In this document: positions 36,121-44,179 of the stretch, in pieces
Layout of the letters: each line of letters starts with the position of its first letter
Position numbering within the stretch: position 1 is the first letter of the stretch
Assembly (NCBI RefSeq): GCF_011766325.1
Contig: NZ_BLLG01000013.1
Location: 1 to 64,000 of the forward strand
Source: Streptomyces pacificus
GTDB lineage: Bacteria > Actinomycetota > Actinomycetes > Streptomycetales > Streptomycetaceae
DNA: 64,000 nucleotides
Direction: 5' to 3'
Notes under the pieces: generated by a model
What the model saw: only the letters and a program-made list of their open reading frames with translations
The model's database searches: none
Told to the model about the DNA's origin: nothing
Made by a program: the position numbers and the translations under genes

Positions 36121-36456
36121 ATGACCGGGCGCCGTTCGGGCAGCCCTCATGTGGAGCCGCTGCTCGGCGCGTATGTGCTCGGTGCGCTCGTCCCCCAGGA
36201 GGAGGCCCGGGTAGCCGGGCACCTCACCCACTGCGGCCGGTGCCGCGCCGTGTATCTCGGCATGGCCGACGCACAGGCGCTGCGGACGGCGTGCGCCGAG
36301 GAGGACGGTCTTGACGGCGGAATAGCCCGGACCGGCGGATCAGGCGGGGCGGGCTGGTTCGGCGGACTCGGCGGACTCGGCGGATTGGGCTGGTTCGGCG
36401 GAACCGGGAGATCCGGCGGGACCTGCCGGTGCGGCGGTGGCGGCCGGACCCGGTAG
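36121..36456 (+). CDS. Short HC2 zinc-finger protein (anti-sigma-like, no membrane domain)
   Basis: 111 residues. HVEPLLGAYVLGALVPQEEARVAGHLTHCGRC is the same fold and metal motif as in the divergent neighbour. After it there is only a Gly/Arg-rich tail (GGLGGLGGLGWFGG) instead of a membrane segment. ATG at 36121 or GTG at 36094 could be the start. It may be a truncated copy of an anti-sigma gene or a soluble redox-sensing variant. Confidence 0.6.
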   Translation: MTGRRSGSPHVEPLLGAYVLGALVPQEEARVAGHLTHCGRCRAVYLGMADAQALRTACAEEDGLDGGIARTGGSGGAGWFGGLGGLGGLGWFGGTGRSGGTCRCGGGGRTR

Positions 36457-36736
36457 ACCTGGCGCCGGCCGCTCCGGGCCCCCGGCGCGGGGGTGAAGAG
36501 GCCGCCGCGCCGGATGGTTCGCCCGCCGCCCGCCGCCCGTCGCCCGTCGCCCGTCGCCCGTCGCCCGTCGCCCGTCGCCCGTCGCCCGTCGGTGCTGGTG
36601 CTGGTGCTGGTGGGGGGTGCCGGGGCGCCGATACCCGCGGAGCGCAGCGGTGCTCGCGTCCGCGCCTGCCGGTGCTCGCGTCCGCGCCGGCCCGTGGCCG
36701 TGGCAGCGCCCGCTTCCGGTGCCTAGAATCCGCGGC
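36457..36736. repeat. Intergenic with 7-nt tandem array
   Basis: About seven head-to-tail copies of CGTCGCC-type heptamers occupy roughly 36538-36592, followed by a GCTGGT repeat. No gene is supported. It lies upstream of the response regulator gene. Confidence 0.8.
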
Positions 36737-37603
36737 ATGCTGCGCGTACTTGCGGTCGACGACGAGAAGCCGGCGCTCGGGGAACTGCTCTACCTGCTGC
36801 GCTCCGACCCGCGGGTGCGCAGCGCGGACGGTGCCAACGACGCCACCGAGGCGCTGCGCCGCATCAGCCGGGCGCTGGGCGCCGGCCCGGACGGTGAGGG
36901 CGGCATCGACGTCGTCTTCCTCGACATCCACATGGCAGGGCTCACGGGGCTCGACATGGCCCGACTGCTCTCCGAGTTCACCCGGCCGCCGCTGATCGTG
37001 TTCGTCACGGCCCACGAAGGTTTCGCCGTGCAGGCGTTCGATCTCAAGGCCGTCGACTACGTCCTCAAACCGGTGCGCAGGGAACGCCTCGCCGAAGCCG
37101 TCCGCCGGGTCTGCGATCCTGCCATCGCGGCACGTGGGGCCCGGCGGTCACCCGCGGCTGCCGGCAGCGGCCCGGCCGGTGGCGCAAGGGGCGCGTCTGC
37201 TGTGACGGCCGCGCACCGTACCGGGGCGGCGGGTCCCCTGGTCACGGGGTTCACGGCACCCGGCGCCGCGCCGGAGCAGATACCGGTGGAACTCGGCGGC
37301 GTGACCCGGCTGATTCCCATCGACGAGATCACCTACGTCGAGGCCCAGGGTGACTACGCGCGCCTGCACACGCCGGGGGGCAGCCATCTCGTCCGCATTC
37401 CGCTCTCGACGCTCGAGGACCGGTGGGCCTCCCGGGGTTTCGTCCGGATACACCGCAGCCATCTCGTCGCTCTGGGGCGTATCGACGAGCTCCGCCTGGA
37501 CGGGGGCTCCACGACCGTGCGTGTGGGCGCCGCCGAGCTCGCGGTGAGCCGCCGGCACGCCCGCCAACTGCGTGATCTGCTGATGCGCCACGCCCAGCGC
37601 TGA
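36737..37603 (+). CDS. LytTR-family response regulator
   Basis: 288 residues. Receiver domain (1-120; VLAVDDEKPAL, phospho-acceptor Asp in VVFLDIHM, KPV lysine), a disordered Ala/Gly-rich linker, and a LytTR DNA-binding domain (about 185-285; ITYVEAQGDYARLHT, FVRIHRSHLVAL). LytTR proteins bind imperfect direct repeats. Partner is very likely the LytS-like kinase at 40.97 kb, with the symporter between them. ATG start at 36737. Confidence 0.95.
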   Translation: MLRVLAVDDEKPALGELLYLLRSDPRVRSADGANDATEALRRISRALGAGPDGEGGIDVVFLDIHMAGLTGLDMARLLSEFTRPPLIVFVTAHEGFAVQAFDLKAVDYVLKPVRRERLAEAVRRVCDPAIAARGARRSPAAAGSGPAGGARGASAVTAAHRTGAAGPLVTGFTAPGAAPEQIPVELGGVTRLIPIDEITYVEAQGDYARLHTPGGSHLVRIPLSTLEDRWASRGFVRIHRSHLVALGRIDELRLDGGSTTVRVGAAELAVSRRHARQLRDLLMRHAQR

Positions 37604-38062
37604 CCCCTGACCCCTGACGCCCCTGACCCTTGACGCCCCTGACCCCTGACGCCCCGACGCGGGTGCCCTCGTCCCCGGTGCCGGTCCTTGCCGCCTCCGG
37701 GCCCGTCACCGCCGGCAGCCCGGGTACGGCGCTTGTCGCTCGTGCCCAGGCTCGCTGCGTGCCGACGAGCGGAAATCGACGCACCGACGATGCGGCCCCT
37801 CTCCCAGCGGAAATCGGCGCATAGTGGAAGTAACCGGCCTTGCCGCGGATAGCGGACCCGTGCCCGACTCGACTCTGTTTCAGGTGGCGGGTTCCGTAGA
37901 ACGAGTTCCGCGCGGTGGGTCTTGCCCGGCGCGTCCGCTCCGCGGCGGCGGGCCGGGGTCCCACGAGCCGCACCCGGCCGCCCCGCGCACGGGGAAGCCG
38001 GGCGGGCGCGGCCCCCGGAGTTGTGAGCGACGGGAAGCGACGGGAAGCGACGGGAGAGGACG
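37604..38062. promoter_or_regulatory. Control region before the transport operon, with direct repeats
   Basis: Starts with a short TGACCCCTGACGCCCC array (37602-37655). Two near-identical 16-nt direct repeats, AGCGGAAATCGACGCA (37768-37783) and AGCGGAAATCGGCGCA (37806-37821), begin 38 nt apart. They are candidate binding sites for the LytTR regulator encoded just upstream; this is inference. Confidence 0.45.
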
Positions 38063-38242
38063 ATGGCAGATCGACGCGTACCCCCGCAGGAGACGCCGCC
38101 CGTGGAGGCGTCCATCGCCGAGGCCCACCAGGAACGTCCTGACGGCGGGATCTGGGAGCATCCCGTGGTGATCCTGTCGCTGATCGTCGTCGGCAGTGTG
38201 TTCTTCGCGGCCCTGTTCATCGGGCGGGCCCTCAGTCTCTGA
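38063..38242 (+). CDS. Small single-span membrane protein
   Basis: 59 residues. The N-terminal half is hydrophilic; the C-terminal half is one hydrophobic helix (HPVVILSLIVVGSVFFAALF) with a short basic tail. ATG start behind GGGAGAGGA. It lies upstream of the DUF485 and symporter genes on the same strand and may be a small accessory subunit. No family recognised. Confidence 0.7.
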   Translation: MADRRVPPQETPPVEASIAEAHQERPDGGIWEHPVVILSLIVVGSVFFAALFIGRALSL

Positions 38243-38833
38243 GGGGTTCCCACCGCACACGGCAGGAATGCTCGCTTGCATGAGACCTGCCCGGGCCCGC
38301 CAGGACCGGCCCAGGTGGACCCAGACCGGACCGATACCGGCCAAGCCGCGCCTCCCGCCGGATCTGACCTCGGCCCGCCGGACGCGGCCTCCACCTGCCC
38401 CCGGCCGCCGTTCGCCAGTCCGCGGCGGGTGCGTGCCGCCTTCCACCGTGTGCGGCCCTCCACCGTGTGCCGCCTCCCAGCGGATGTCCGGTGGTGTGCG
38501 GGGGCGGTCGGTCCGGGCCGGCGGCAGGTCGGATCCCCGGTCCTGGCACTCGGCGGGACGCCGCCCGGTGGCAGGGCCCGTGGAGGTTCCGGCCCCGTAC
38601 CCGGCTCCGGCCGGTCACGGCGAGCCTGATCCTGCTGCGTCGGACTCTCTCCGCCGGACCTTCTCCGGTGAACCGCTCGCCGGTCGGACACGTGGCAGGG
38701 GAGTCCGGGCCCGACCACCGGCCTGTACCCCCCTCACCCCCTCTGCGTAGACTCCGGGGACCCCCGGGGCCTGCCGCCCGTCGCCGCGAGCGGCCTGCCC
38801 GAACAGCCGCCGAGAGAACGCCGGGAGCGGACT
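38243..38833. other. Intergenic region, no gene supported
   Basis: About 590 nt of GC-rich sequence with only non-protein-like frames on both strands. It probably carries a promoter for the DUF485-symporter-kinase operon, but no -35/-10 pair is assigned. Confidence 0.5.
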
Positions 38834-39217
38834 TTGACGTCTGCAGCACAGCCACCCCGCCGTGAAGTCGTCACGGGAGTGCCGCGTGGCACCCGCCGCC
38901 GCCCCGGCCACGCCCCCGCGCGCCCGGAGACCGACGAGCAGACCCCCGCCGGCGCCGTCCATGTGCGCTCCCTGATGCGCAGCCAGCTGCGCGCTGCCCT
39001 GTACGCCCTGGGCACCCTCGTCCTCCTCGTCGGCACCCTCCCGCTTCTCTTCGTCCTCCCCGCGGCCGTCCTCGGCTCCTTCTCCCCCTCCGCGCCGTTC
39101 GTGTGGGCGGTGCTCGGCGCCGGCGTCTACCCCCTGATGTGGTTGACCGCCCGCCGGTACGTCCGCCGGGCCGAGCGCAACGAGGAGGACTTCACCGGGC
39201 TGGTCGAGGGCCGCTGA
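38834..39217 (+). CDS. DUF485-type small membrane protein
   Basis: 127 residues. After a basic hydrophilic N-terminus there are two membrane segments (LYALGTLVLLVGTLPLLFVL and FVWAVLGAGVYPLMWLTA), then a charged end (RRYVRRAERNEEDF). DUF485 proteins sit directly upstream of acetate symporters in many bacteria. TTG start behind GGGAGCGG; later ATGs would remove the leader. The symporter begins 22 nt downstream. Confidence 0.85.
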   Translation: MTSAAQPPRREVVTGVPRGTRRRPGHAPARPETDEQTPAGAVHVRSLMRSQLRAALYALGTLVLLVGTLPLLFVLPAAVLGSFSPSAPFVWAVLGAGVYPLMWLTARRYVRRAERNEEDFTGLVEGR

Positions 39218-39239
39218 GAGCGCCTGTGGGGGACGACCG

Positions 39240-40973
39240 GTGAACCAGACCTACGCGGTTGCGGCCGTGGCCTGCGTGGTCCTGGCGACCGTCCTCATCG
39301 GCGCCCTGGGCCTGCGCATCTCCCGGACGACCTCCGACTTCTATGTCGCCTCACGCACCGTCAACCCCGGCCTGAACGCCGCCGCCATCAGCGGCGAGTA
39401 CCTCTCCGCCGCCTCCTTCCTCGGCATCGCGGGACTGGTGCTCCTCCAGGGGCCCGACATGCTCTGGTATCCGGTCGGCTACACCGCGGGCTATCTCGTC
39501 CTGCTCGTCCTCGTCGCCGCCCCGCTGCGGCGCTCGGGCGCGTACACGCTGTCCGACTTCGCCGAGGCCCGCCTGGAGTCGCCCGCGGTGCGGCGCCTCG
39601 CCAGCCTCTTCGTCGTCGGCGTCGGCTGGCTCTACCTGCTGCCGCAGCTCCAGGGCGCGGGGCTCACCCTGGAGATCCTCACCGGCGCGCCCGACTGGTT
39701 CGGCGGGGTCCTGGTCGCCGTCGTCGTCACGGGCGCGGTGGCCGCGGGCGGCATGCGCTCCATCACCTTCGTGCAGGCCTTCCAGTACTGGCTGAAACTC
39801 ACGGCCCTGCTCGTCCCCGCGCTGTTCCTGCTCGCCGCCTGGGCCGGCGACGACGCCCCGCGCGCCCGCTTCGACGCGCCCGCCGTGCTGCGTCAGCACA
39901 CCGAGGTCCGCGTCGACGACACGGTACGGATCGACCTGGACGCCCCGCTGTCCGTCGCGGTGGCCGGCACGGTCGACGGCATCCGCCACGAGGGGCGGCA
40001 GACCACCCTGGAGGAGGGCACGCACCGCGTCGAGTCGGGCACCACCCTCACGTTCCCCCCGGGCGCGGACATACCCGAACGTGCGTCCACCGGGGCCGAC
40101 CCCGCCGGCTGGTCCCAGCCGCTGGCGGGCGGCGGCGACGGCTACCAGCTCTACGCCACCTACGGCCTGATCCTCGCCACCTTCCTCGGCACCATGGGCC
40201 TCCCGCACGTCGCCGTCCGCTTCTACACCAGCCCCAACGGCCGCGCGGCGCGCCGCACCACCCTCGTCGTCCTGGGACTGATCGGCGCCTTCTACCTGCT
40301 CCCTCCGGTGTACGGGGCCCTCGGCCGGATCTACGCCCCCGAACTCGCCCTGACCGGCGACGCCGACGCCGCCGTGCTGGTCCTGCCGGAACGGATGGTC
40401 GGCGGACTCACGGGCGATCTGCTCGGCGCGCTCCTCGCGGGTGGCGCCTTCGCCGCCTTCCTGTCCACCGCGTCCGGACTCACCATCTCCGTCGCCGGAG
40501 TCCTCACCCAGGACGTCCTGCCGTCGCGCGGGGTACGGCACTTCCGGCTCGCGACCGTCCTTGCCATGGCCGTGCCGCTCGCCGTCAGCCTCGTCGCCGC
40601 CGACGTGCCCGTCGCCGACGCCGTCGGGCTGGCCTTCGCCGTCTCGGCGTCCTCGTTCTGCCCGCTGCTCGTCCTCGGCATCTGGTGGCGCAGGCTCACC
40701 CCGCCCGGCGCCGCCGCCGGACTGGTCACCGGCGGCGGCACCGCGCTGACCGCCGTCATGGCCACCCGGGCGGGACTCGCCCCCGAGGGCTGGCCGCACA
40801 CCCTCATGGCCTGGCCGGCCGTCTGGTCCGTGCCGCTCGGATTCCTCACCATGATCCTGGTGTCGCTGGTGACACCCCGCCACACACCTCCCGGCGCCGC
40901 CGCCATCCTCACCCGTCTCCATCTGCCGGAAGACCTGGCCGCCCGGCCCCCGTGCGAAGGGGCCCGGCGATGA
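39240..40973 (+). CDS. Sodium/solute (cation-acetate type) symporter
   Basis: 577 residues. SSS-family transporter with about 13 membrane helices, showing YVASRTVNPGLNAAAISGEYLS near the N-terminus and TMGLPHVAVRFYTSPNG in the middle. It resembles ActP, which imports acetate and other short carboxylates. An extracytoplasmic insertion of about 90 residues (about 205-290, VDDTVRIDLDAPLSVAV) is present, as in actinobacterial members. GTG start. ATGA overlap with the kinase gene. Confidence 0.92.
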   Translation: MNQTYAVAAVACVVLATVLIGALGLRISRTTSDFYVASRTVNPGLNAAAISGEYLSAASFLGIAGLVLLQGPDMLWYPVGYTAGYLVLLVLVAAPLRRSGAYTLSDFAEARLESPAVRRLASLFVVGVGWLYLLPQLQGAGLTLEILTGAPDWFGGVLVAVVVTGAVAAGGMRSITFVQAFQYWLKLTALLVPALFLLAAWAGDDAPRARFDAPAVLRQHTEVRVDDTVRIDLDAPLSVAVAGTVDGIRHEGRQTTLEEGTHRVESGTTLTFPPGADIPERASTGADPAGWSQPLAGGGDGYQLYATYGLILATFLGTMGLPHVAVRFYTSPNGRAARRTTLVVLGLIGAFYLLPPVYGALGRIYAPELALTGDADAAVLVLPERMVGGLTGDLLGALLAGGAFAAFLSTASGLTISVAGVLTQDVLPSRGVRHFRLATVLAMAVPLAVSLVAADVPVADAVGLAFAVSASSFCPLLVLGIWWRRLTPPGAAAGLVTGGGTALTAVMATRAGLAPEGWPHTLMAWPAVWSVPLGFLTMILVSLVTPRHTPPGAAAILTRLHLPEDLAARPPCEGARR

Positions 40974-42181
40974 CCGGCACCGCGCTGGCCGCACTCGGCG
41001 CCGCCGCGGCGGCGCTGCTCGCCGCCGGTTTCGCCCTCGGCCGCGTCACCGCACGCCGCGCCGCCGGATCAGGACCCGACCCGGGCACCCCGGTCGAGCG
41101 GGCCACCTTCCACACCCTGCACACCGCCTCGCTCGCCGCGCCCCCGCTGCGCGCCGGGCTCACCGAGGACACCGCGCGCAAGGCCGCCCGCCCGCTGCGC
41201 TCGCTGCTCGGCACCCGGGCCCTGTGCCTCACGGACCGGGTGACCGTCCTCGCCTGGGACGGCATCGGCGCCGACCACCACCGGGAGCGCGTGATGCACC
41301 GGGTCGGCGACGTGCTCGAGTCCGGGCGCAGCCAGAGCGTCCGCACCGGTTGCGACGACCCGGAGTGCCCGCTCCGCTGGGCGGTGATCGCCCCGCTGAC
41401 GGGGGAGGAGGGCGTGCTCGGCACGCTCGTCGCCTACGGTCCGGGGGAGTCGGCGGTTCTGGTACGAGCGGCGACCGAGGTCGCCCGCTGGGTCTCCGTC
41501 CAGCTCGAACTGGCCGAGCTCGACTGCTCCCGCACCCGGCTCATCGAGGCCGAGATCCGTGCCCTGCGGGCCCAGATCTCCCCGCACTTCATCTTCAACT
41601 CGCTCGCGGCCATCGCGTCCTTCGTCCGTACCGACCCCGAGCGGGCGAGGGAACTCCTGCTGGAGTTCGCCGACTTCACCCGCTATTCCTTCCGCCGGCA
41701 CGGGGACTTCACCCATCTCGCCGACGAGCTGCGCTGCATCGAGCAGTATCTGGCCCTCGCCGGGGCCCGCTTCGGAGACCGGCTGAAGGTGACGCTCCAG
41801 ATCGCGCCCGAAGTCCTCCCGGTCGCCCTGCCCTTCCTGTGCCTCCAGCCGCTCGTCGAGAACGCCGTGAAGCACGGGATGGAGGACGCCGGACGGGTCT
41901 GCCGGGTCTCCATCTCCGCCCGGGACGCCGGCTCGGAGGCGGTGGTGACCATCGAGGACGACGGTGTCGGGATGGACCCGGCCGAACTGCGGCGGATCCT
42001 CGCACGGGAGGCGGACCACTCCTCCGGCATCGGTCTGTCCAACGTCGACGAGCGGCTGCGCCAGGTGTACGGCGATGACCACGGGCTGGTCATCGAGACA
42101 GGGGTCGGAGCAGGGATGAAGATCACTGTACGGATTCCCAAGTACCGTGCGGGCGTGCACAGCCAACCCGGCGGAAGCTGA
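40970..42181 (+). CDS. LytS-like sensor histidine kinase
   Basis: 403 residues. N-terminal membrane helix (about 5-24), a GAF-like middle region with a CysxxxxCys pair (GCDDPECPL), then a His_kinase domain with phospho-acceptor in AQISPHFIFNSLAAI and an ATPase domain (PLVENAVKHGM, DDGVGM, GIGLSNV). ATG start overlaps the symporter stop by 4 nt, so kinase and transporter are translationally coupled. Together with the LytTR regulator it probably senses a carboxylate or its import. Confidence 0.93.
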   Translation: MTGTALAALGAAAAALLAAGFALGRVTARRAAGSGPDPGTPVERATFHTLHTASLAAPPLRAGLTEDTARKAARPLRSLLGTRALCLTDRVTVLAWDGIGADHHRERVMHRVGDVLESGRSQSVRTGCDDPECPLRWAVIAPLTGEEGVLGTLVAYGPGESAVLVRAATEVARWVSVQLELAELDCSRTRLIEAEIRALRAQISPHFIFNSLAAIASFVRTDPERARELLLEFADFTRYSFRRHGDFTHLADELRCIEQYLALAGARFGDRLKVTLQIAPEVLPVALPFLCLQPLVENAVKHGMEDAGRVCRVSISARDAGSEAVVTIEDDGVGMDPAELRRILAREADHSSGIGLSNVDERLRQVYGDDHGLVIETGVGAGMKITVRIPKYRAGVHSQPGGS

Positions 42182-42327
42182 GCCCGGCGGTGCGCGGGAG
42201 AGGCCCGCACCGGGGGAGCGGGCGCCGCTCGGCCCGGCCGGGGAGCCGTACCGGCGGCGCTCCCGGCCGCCTCCGGTCCGCCGGCCGCGGCGGCTCTGCG
42301 CCCGTGGCGGGTCAGTGCGGAGGGGGG

Positions 42328-42843
42328 TCAGTACAGATGGACGGCAAGATGGCCCAGCGGAAGCCCCAGCCGCCAGGCCGGCGTCCAGACCTTGGTGTCC
42401 TCGCAGGCGGCAGGGTCCACCGGAAGGGCCGGATGCCACGGGTCGGCGTCGTCCCCGAGATCGGCGGCGAGTAGCTCGGTCCGCTCCAGCCAGCCCCACG
42501 AAGCGCGGGCCAGATCGAGATCCGGGTCCATGCCGGGGAGGTCGAGAGACTCCCGCTCGGCCATCCGGTCGCGCACCCACTCCTGCCAGGGGTGCCCATA
42601 GGCCGTGACGGACAGCCATTCGTCCAGCCGCGACGCCGTCAGCACTCCGGCCGGGCAGTCCTCGGCGCCGGACAGATAGACCGTCAGCGCCAGTGTCTCC
42701 CGGCCGGCTCTGTACTCCAGCGAACCCGGCTCCACCAGACCGCCGATGCGCAGCACCTGGTCGGCCAGGAACTCGGCGCACAGCCAGGCCATCGGGACCG
42801 CCAGACCGCCTCCGCTGGTGCCGTTCGTACTCTCGGGACGCAC
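42328..42843 (-). CDS. Hypothetical acidic protein
   Basis: 171 residues, acidic and Trp-rich, no membrane segment or motif I recognise. Composition and codon bias look real (PMAWLCAEFLADQVLRIGGL; GHPWQEWVRDRMAE). Start at ATG 42843. It is probably a conserved Streptomyces protein of unknown role. Confidence 0.72.
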   Translation of the reverse strand: MRPESTNGTSGGGLAVPMAWLCAEFLADQVLRIGGLVEPGSLEYRAGRETLALTVYLSGAEDCPAGVLTASRLDEWLSVTAYGHPWQEWVRDRMAERESLDLPGMDPDLDLARASWGWLERTELLAADLGDDADPWHPALPVDPAACEDTKVWTPAWRLGLPLGHLAVHLY

Positions 42844-43327
42844 TCACTCCACCTTCTCCCCGGACATGTTCGGGCACGGGTCTCGACGACGAGCCTCCAC
42901 CCGAAGACACGCGTCGCGGTTCGTCTTTACTCAACTTGGGCGGGTGGTTTCGCATCCGGTCGGGCCGGGGGCGTGGCGGCAGGGAGACCTGATGTTCCAG
43001 GGGAGTGCGGAACGGAAGTGAACCGCCCGGGTCCGCCCGGGTCCGCCCGGGTCCGGTCCCGCTCCCGTCCCCCTCCCGTCCCCCTCCCGCTCCCGTCCCC
43101 CTCCCGTCCGGTCCCCCTCCCGTCCGGTCCCGCTCCCGTCGCGCAGGCCCGCGCCGAGCCGCCCTTCCGCCCGCGGGAGCCCGGTGGTGTTCCGGTCCGG
43201 CAGGACCCGGTGACCGTGTCGTACACCCGTCCGCGCCCGGGCCGGGGCGACGGCGGGCCGGCCTGCGGCCTCCGCACCACCAGCCCTGACGGAGCCCCGC
43301 TCCGGGCGCACGGCATCCGGGCATCCC
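42844..43327. other. Intergenic region with C-rich tandem repeats
   Basis: A less GC-rich part at about 42908-42950 (GTTCGTCTTTACTCAACTTG) is a possible promoter. From 43025 to 43145 there are GGGTCCGCCC repeats followed by CCCCTCCCGT repeats. No gene is supported. Confidence 0.55.
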
Positions 43328-43870
43328 TCAGGCCACCGAGGGGAGCGGTCTTCTGCTGTAGCCGGGCAGGCTCCGGGCCATGGCGCGCAGCGCGTGGTAC
43401 GAACGCGACTTCACGGTGCCCTGCGGAATACCGAGAGCCGTCGCGGCCTCGGCCACACTGCGGCCCTGGAAGTAGATCTGCACCAGCACGGCGCGGTGCT
43501 CGGGGCTCAGCGACCTGACCGCGGTCCGCACGTCGACCGCGGCGACCGCGCGGTCCGTCACATCGGAGGGGTCCGGCGTCGCGGCCAGGACACCGTCTGC
43601 GATCTCCGCCGGCCGTGCGAGCCGCGACCGGCGCGCATCGATCGCCAGGCGCCGGCCGACGGTGAAGAGCCAGGGCCGCATCGACTCGTAGGGCGCGTCG
43701 AACGCCTCCGGGTGCTGCCAGGCCCTCAGCAGGGTCTCCTGCAGCAGGTCCTCCGCGCGTTGCCGGTCCCCGTACGTCAGGCCGACGAGAAAGCCCAGCA
43801 GGGCGGGACCGTGTTCGCGCTGCAGCTCCGCCAGGGCGTGCTCGTCGGTCGTCGCCGTTGCCGTGGCCAT
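43328..43870 (-). CDS. ECF-type RNA polymerase sigma factor
   Basis: 180 residues. Sigma region 2 (LLGFLVGLTYGDRQRAEDLLQETLLRAWQH) and region 4 (LSPEHRAVLVQIYFQGRSVAEAATALGIPQGTVKSR) are clear; there is no region 1 or 3. Start at ATG 43870 with GGGAGCC upstream. No anti-sigma gene is adjacent. Divergent from lysX with a 309-nt shared control region, so it may direct its own and possibly lysX transcription. Confidence 0.93.
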   Translation of the reverse strand: MATATATTDEHALAELQREHGPALLGFLVGLTYGDRQRAEDLLQETLLRAWQHPEAFDAPYESMRPWLFTVGRRLAIDARRSRLARPAEIADGVLAATPDPSDVTDRAVAAVDVRTAVRSLSPEHRAVLVQIYFQGRSVAEAATALGIPQGTVKSRSYHALRAMARSLPGYSRRPLPSVA

Positions 43871-44179
43871 CGTCGGCTCCCTTCCCGCAGGATCCTGCCG
43901 TGCTCCGAGAGTTCGGTGCTCCGGGCATCCGGTGCTGTGTGCTTCGTGGCGTATACGAACGCATCGGCGGGCGGAGGGACAGGCGCCACACTCGGGTGTG
44001 CGGCGAGCGGTCGCACAGAGCGGCGAGTGGTGCGCCGAACGGTCGACCGGACCAAGGCCCGCCGTCGGCCGCCACCAGCCGGTGCCCGGAGTGTCCCCGT
44101 GTTCCCGGGCTCCGGGTTCTGGGCCCCCGCCGCCCCGCCCGACAGGCGGCATGGCGGTGCTCTCCCTAGAGTGCGGAAC
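43871..44179. promoter_or_regulatory. Divergent control region between sigma factor and lysX
   Basis: 309 nt. It contains GCGGCGAGCGG and GCGGCGAGTGG (around 43990-44030) as near-direct repeats. The last part before lysX ends in CTCCCTAGAGTGCGGAAC, resembling a -10 region (CTAGAG) 6-12 nt before the ATG, so lysX may have a short leader. No ECF -35 (AAC) pair is assigned. Confidence 0.4.

Noticed and set aside
42147..42608. Rightward frame after the histidine kinase
   Set aside because: Arg/Pro-rich translation opposite a better minus-strand gene (42328-42843).
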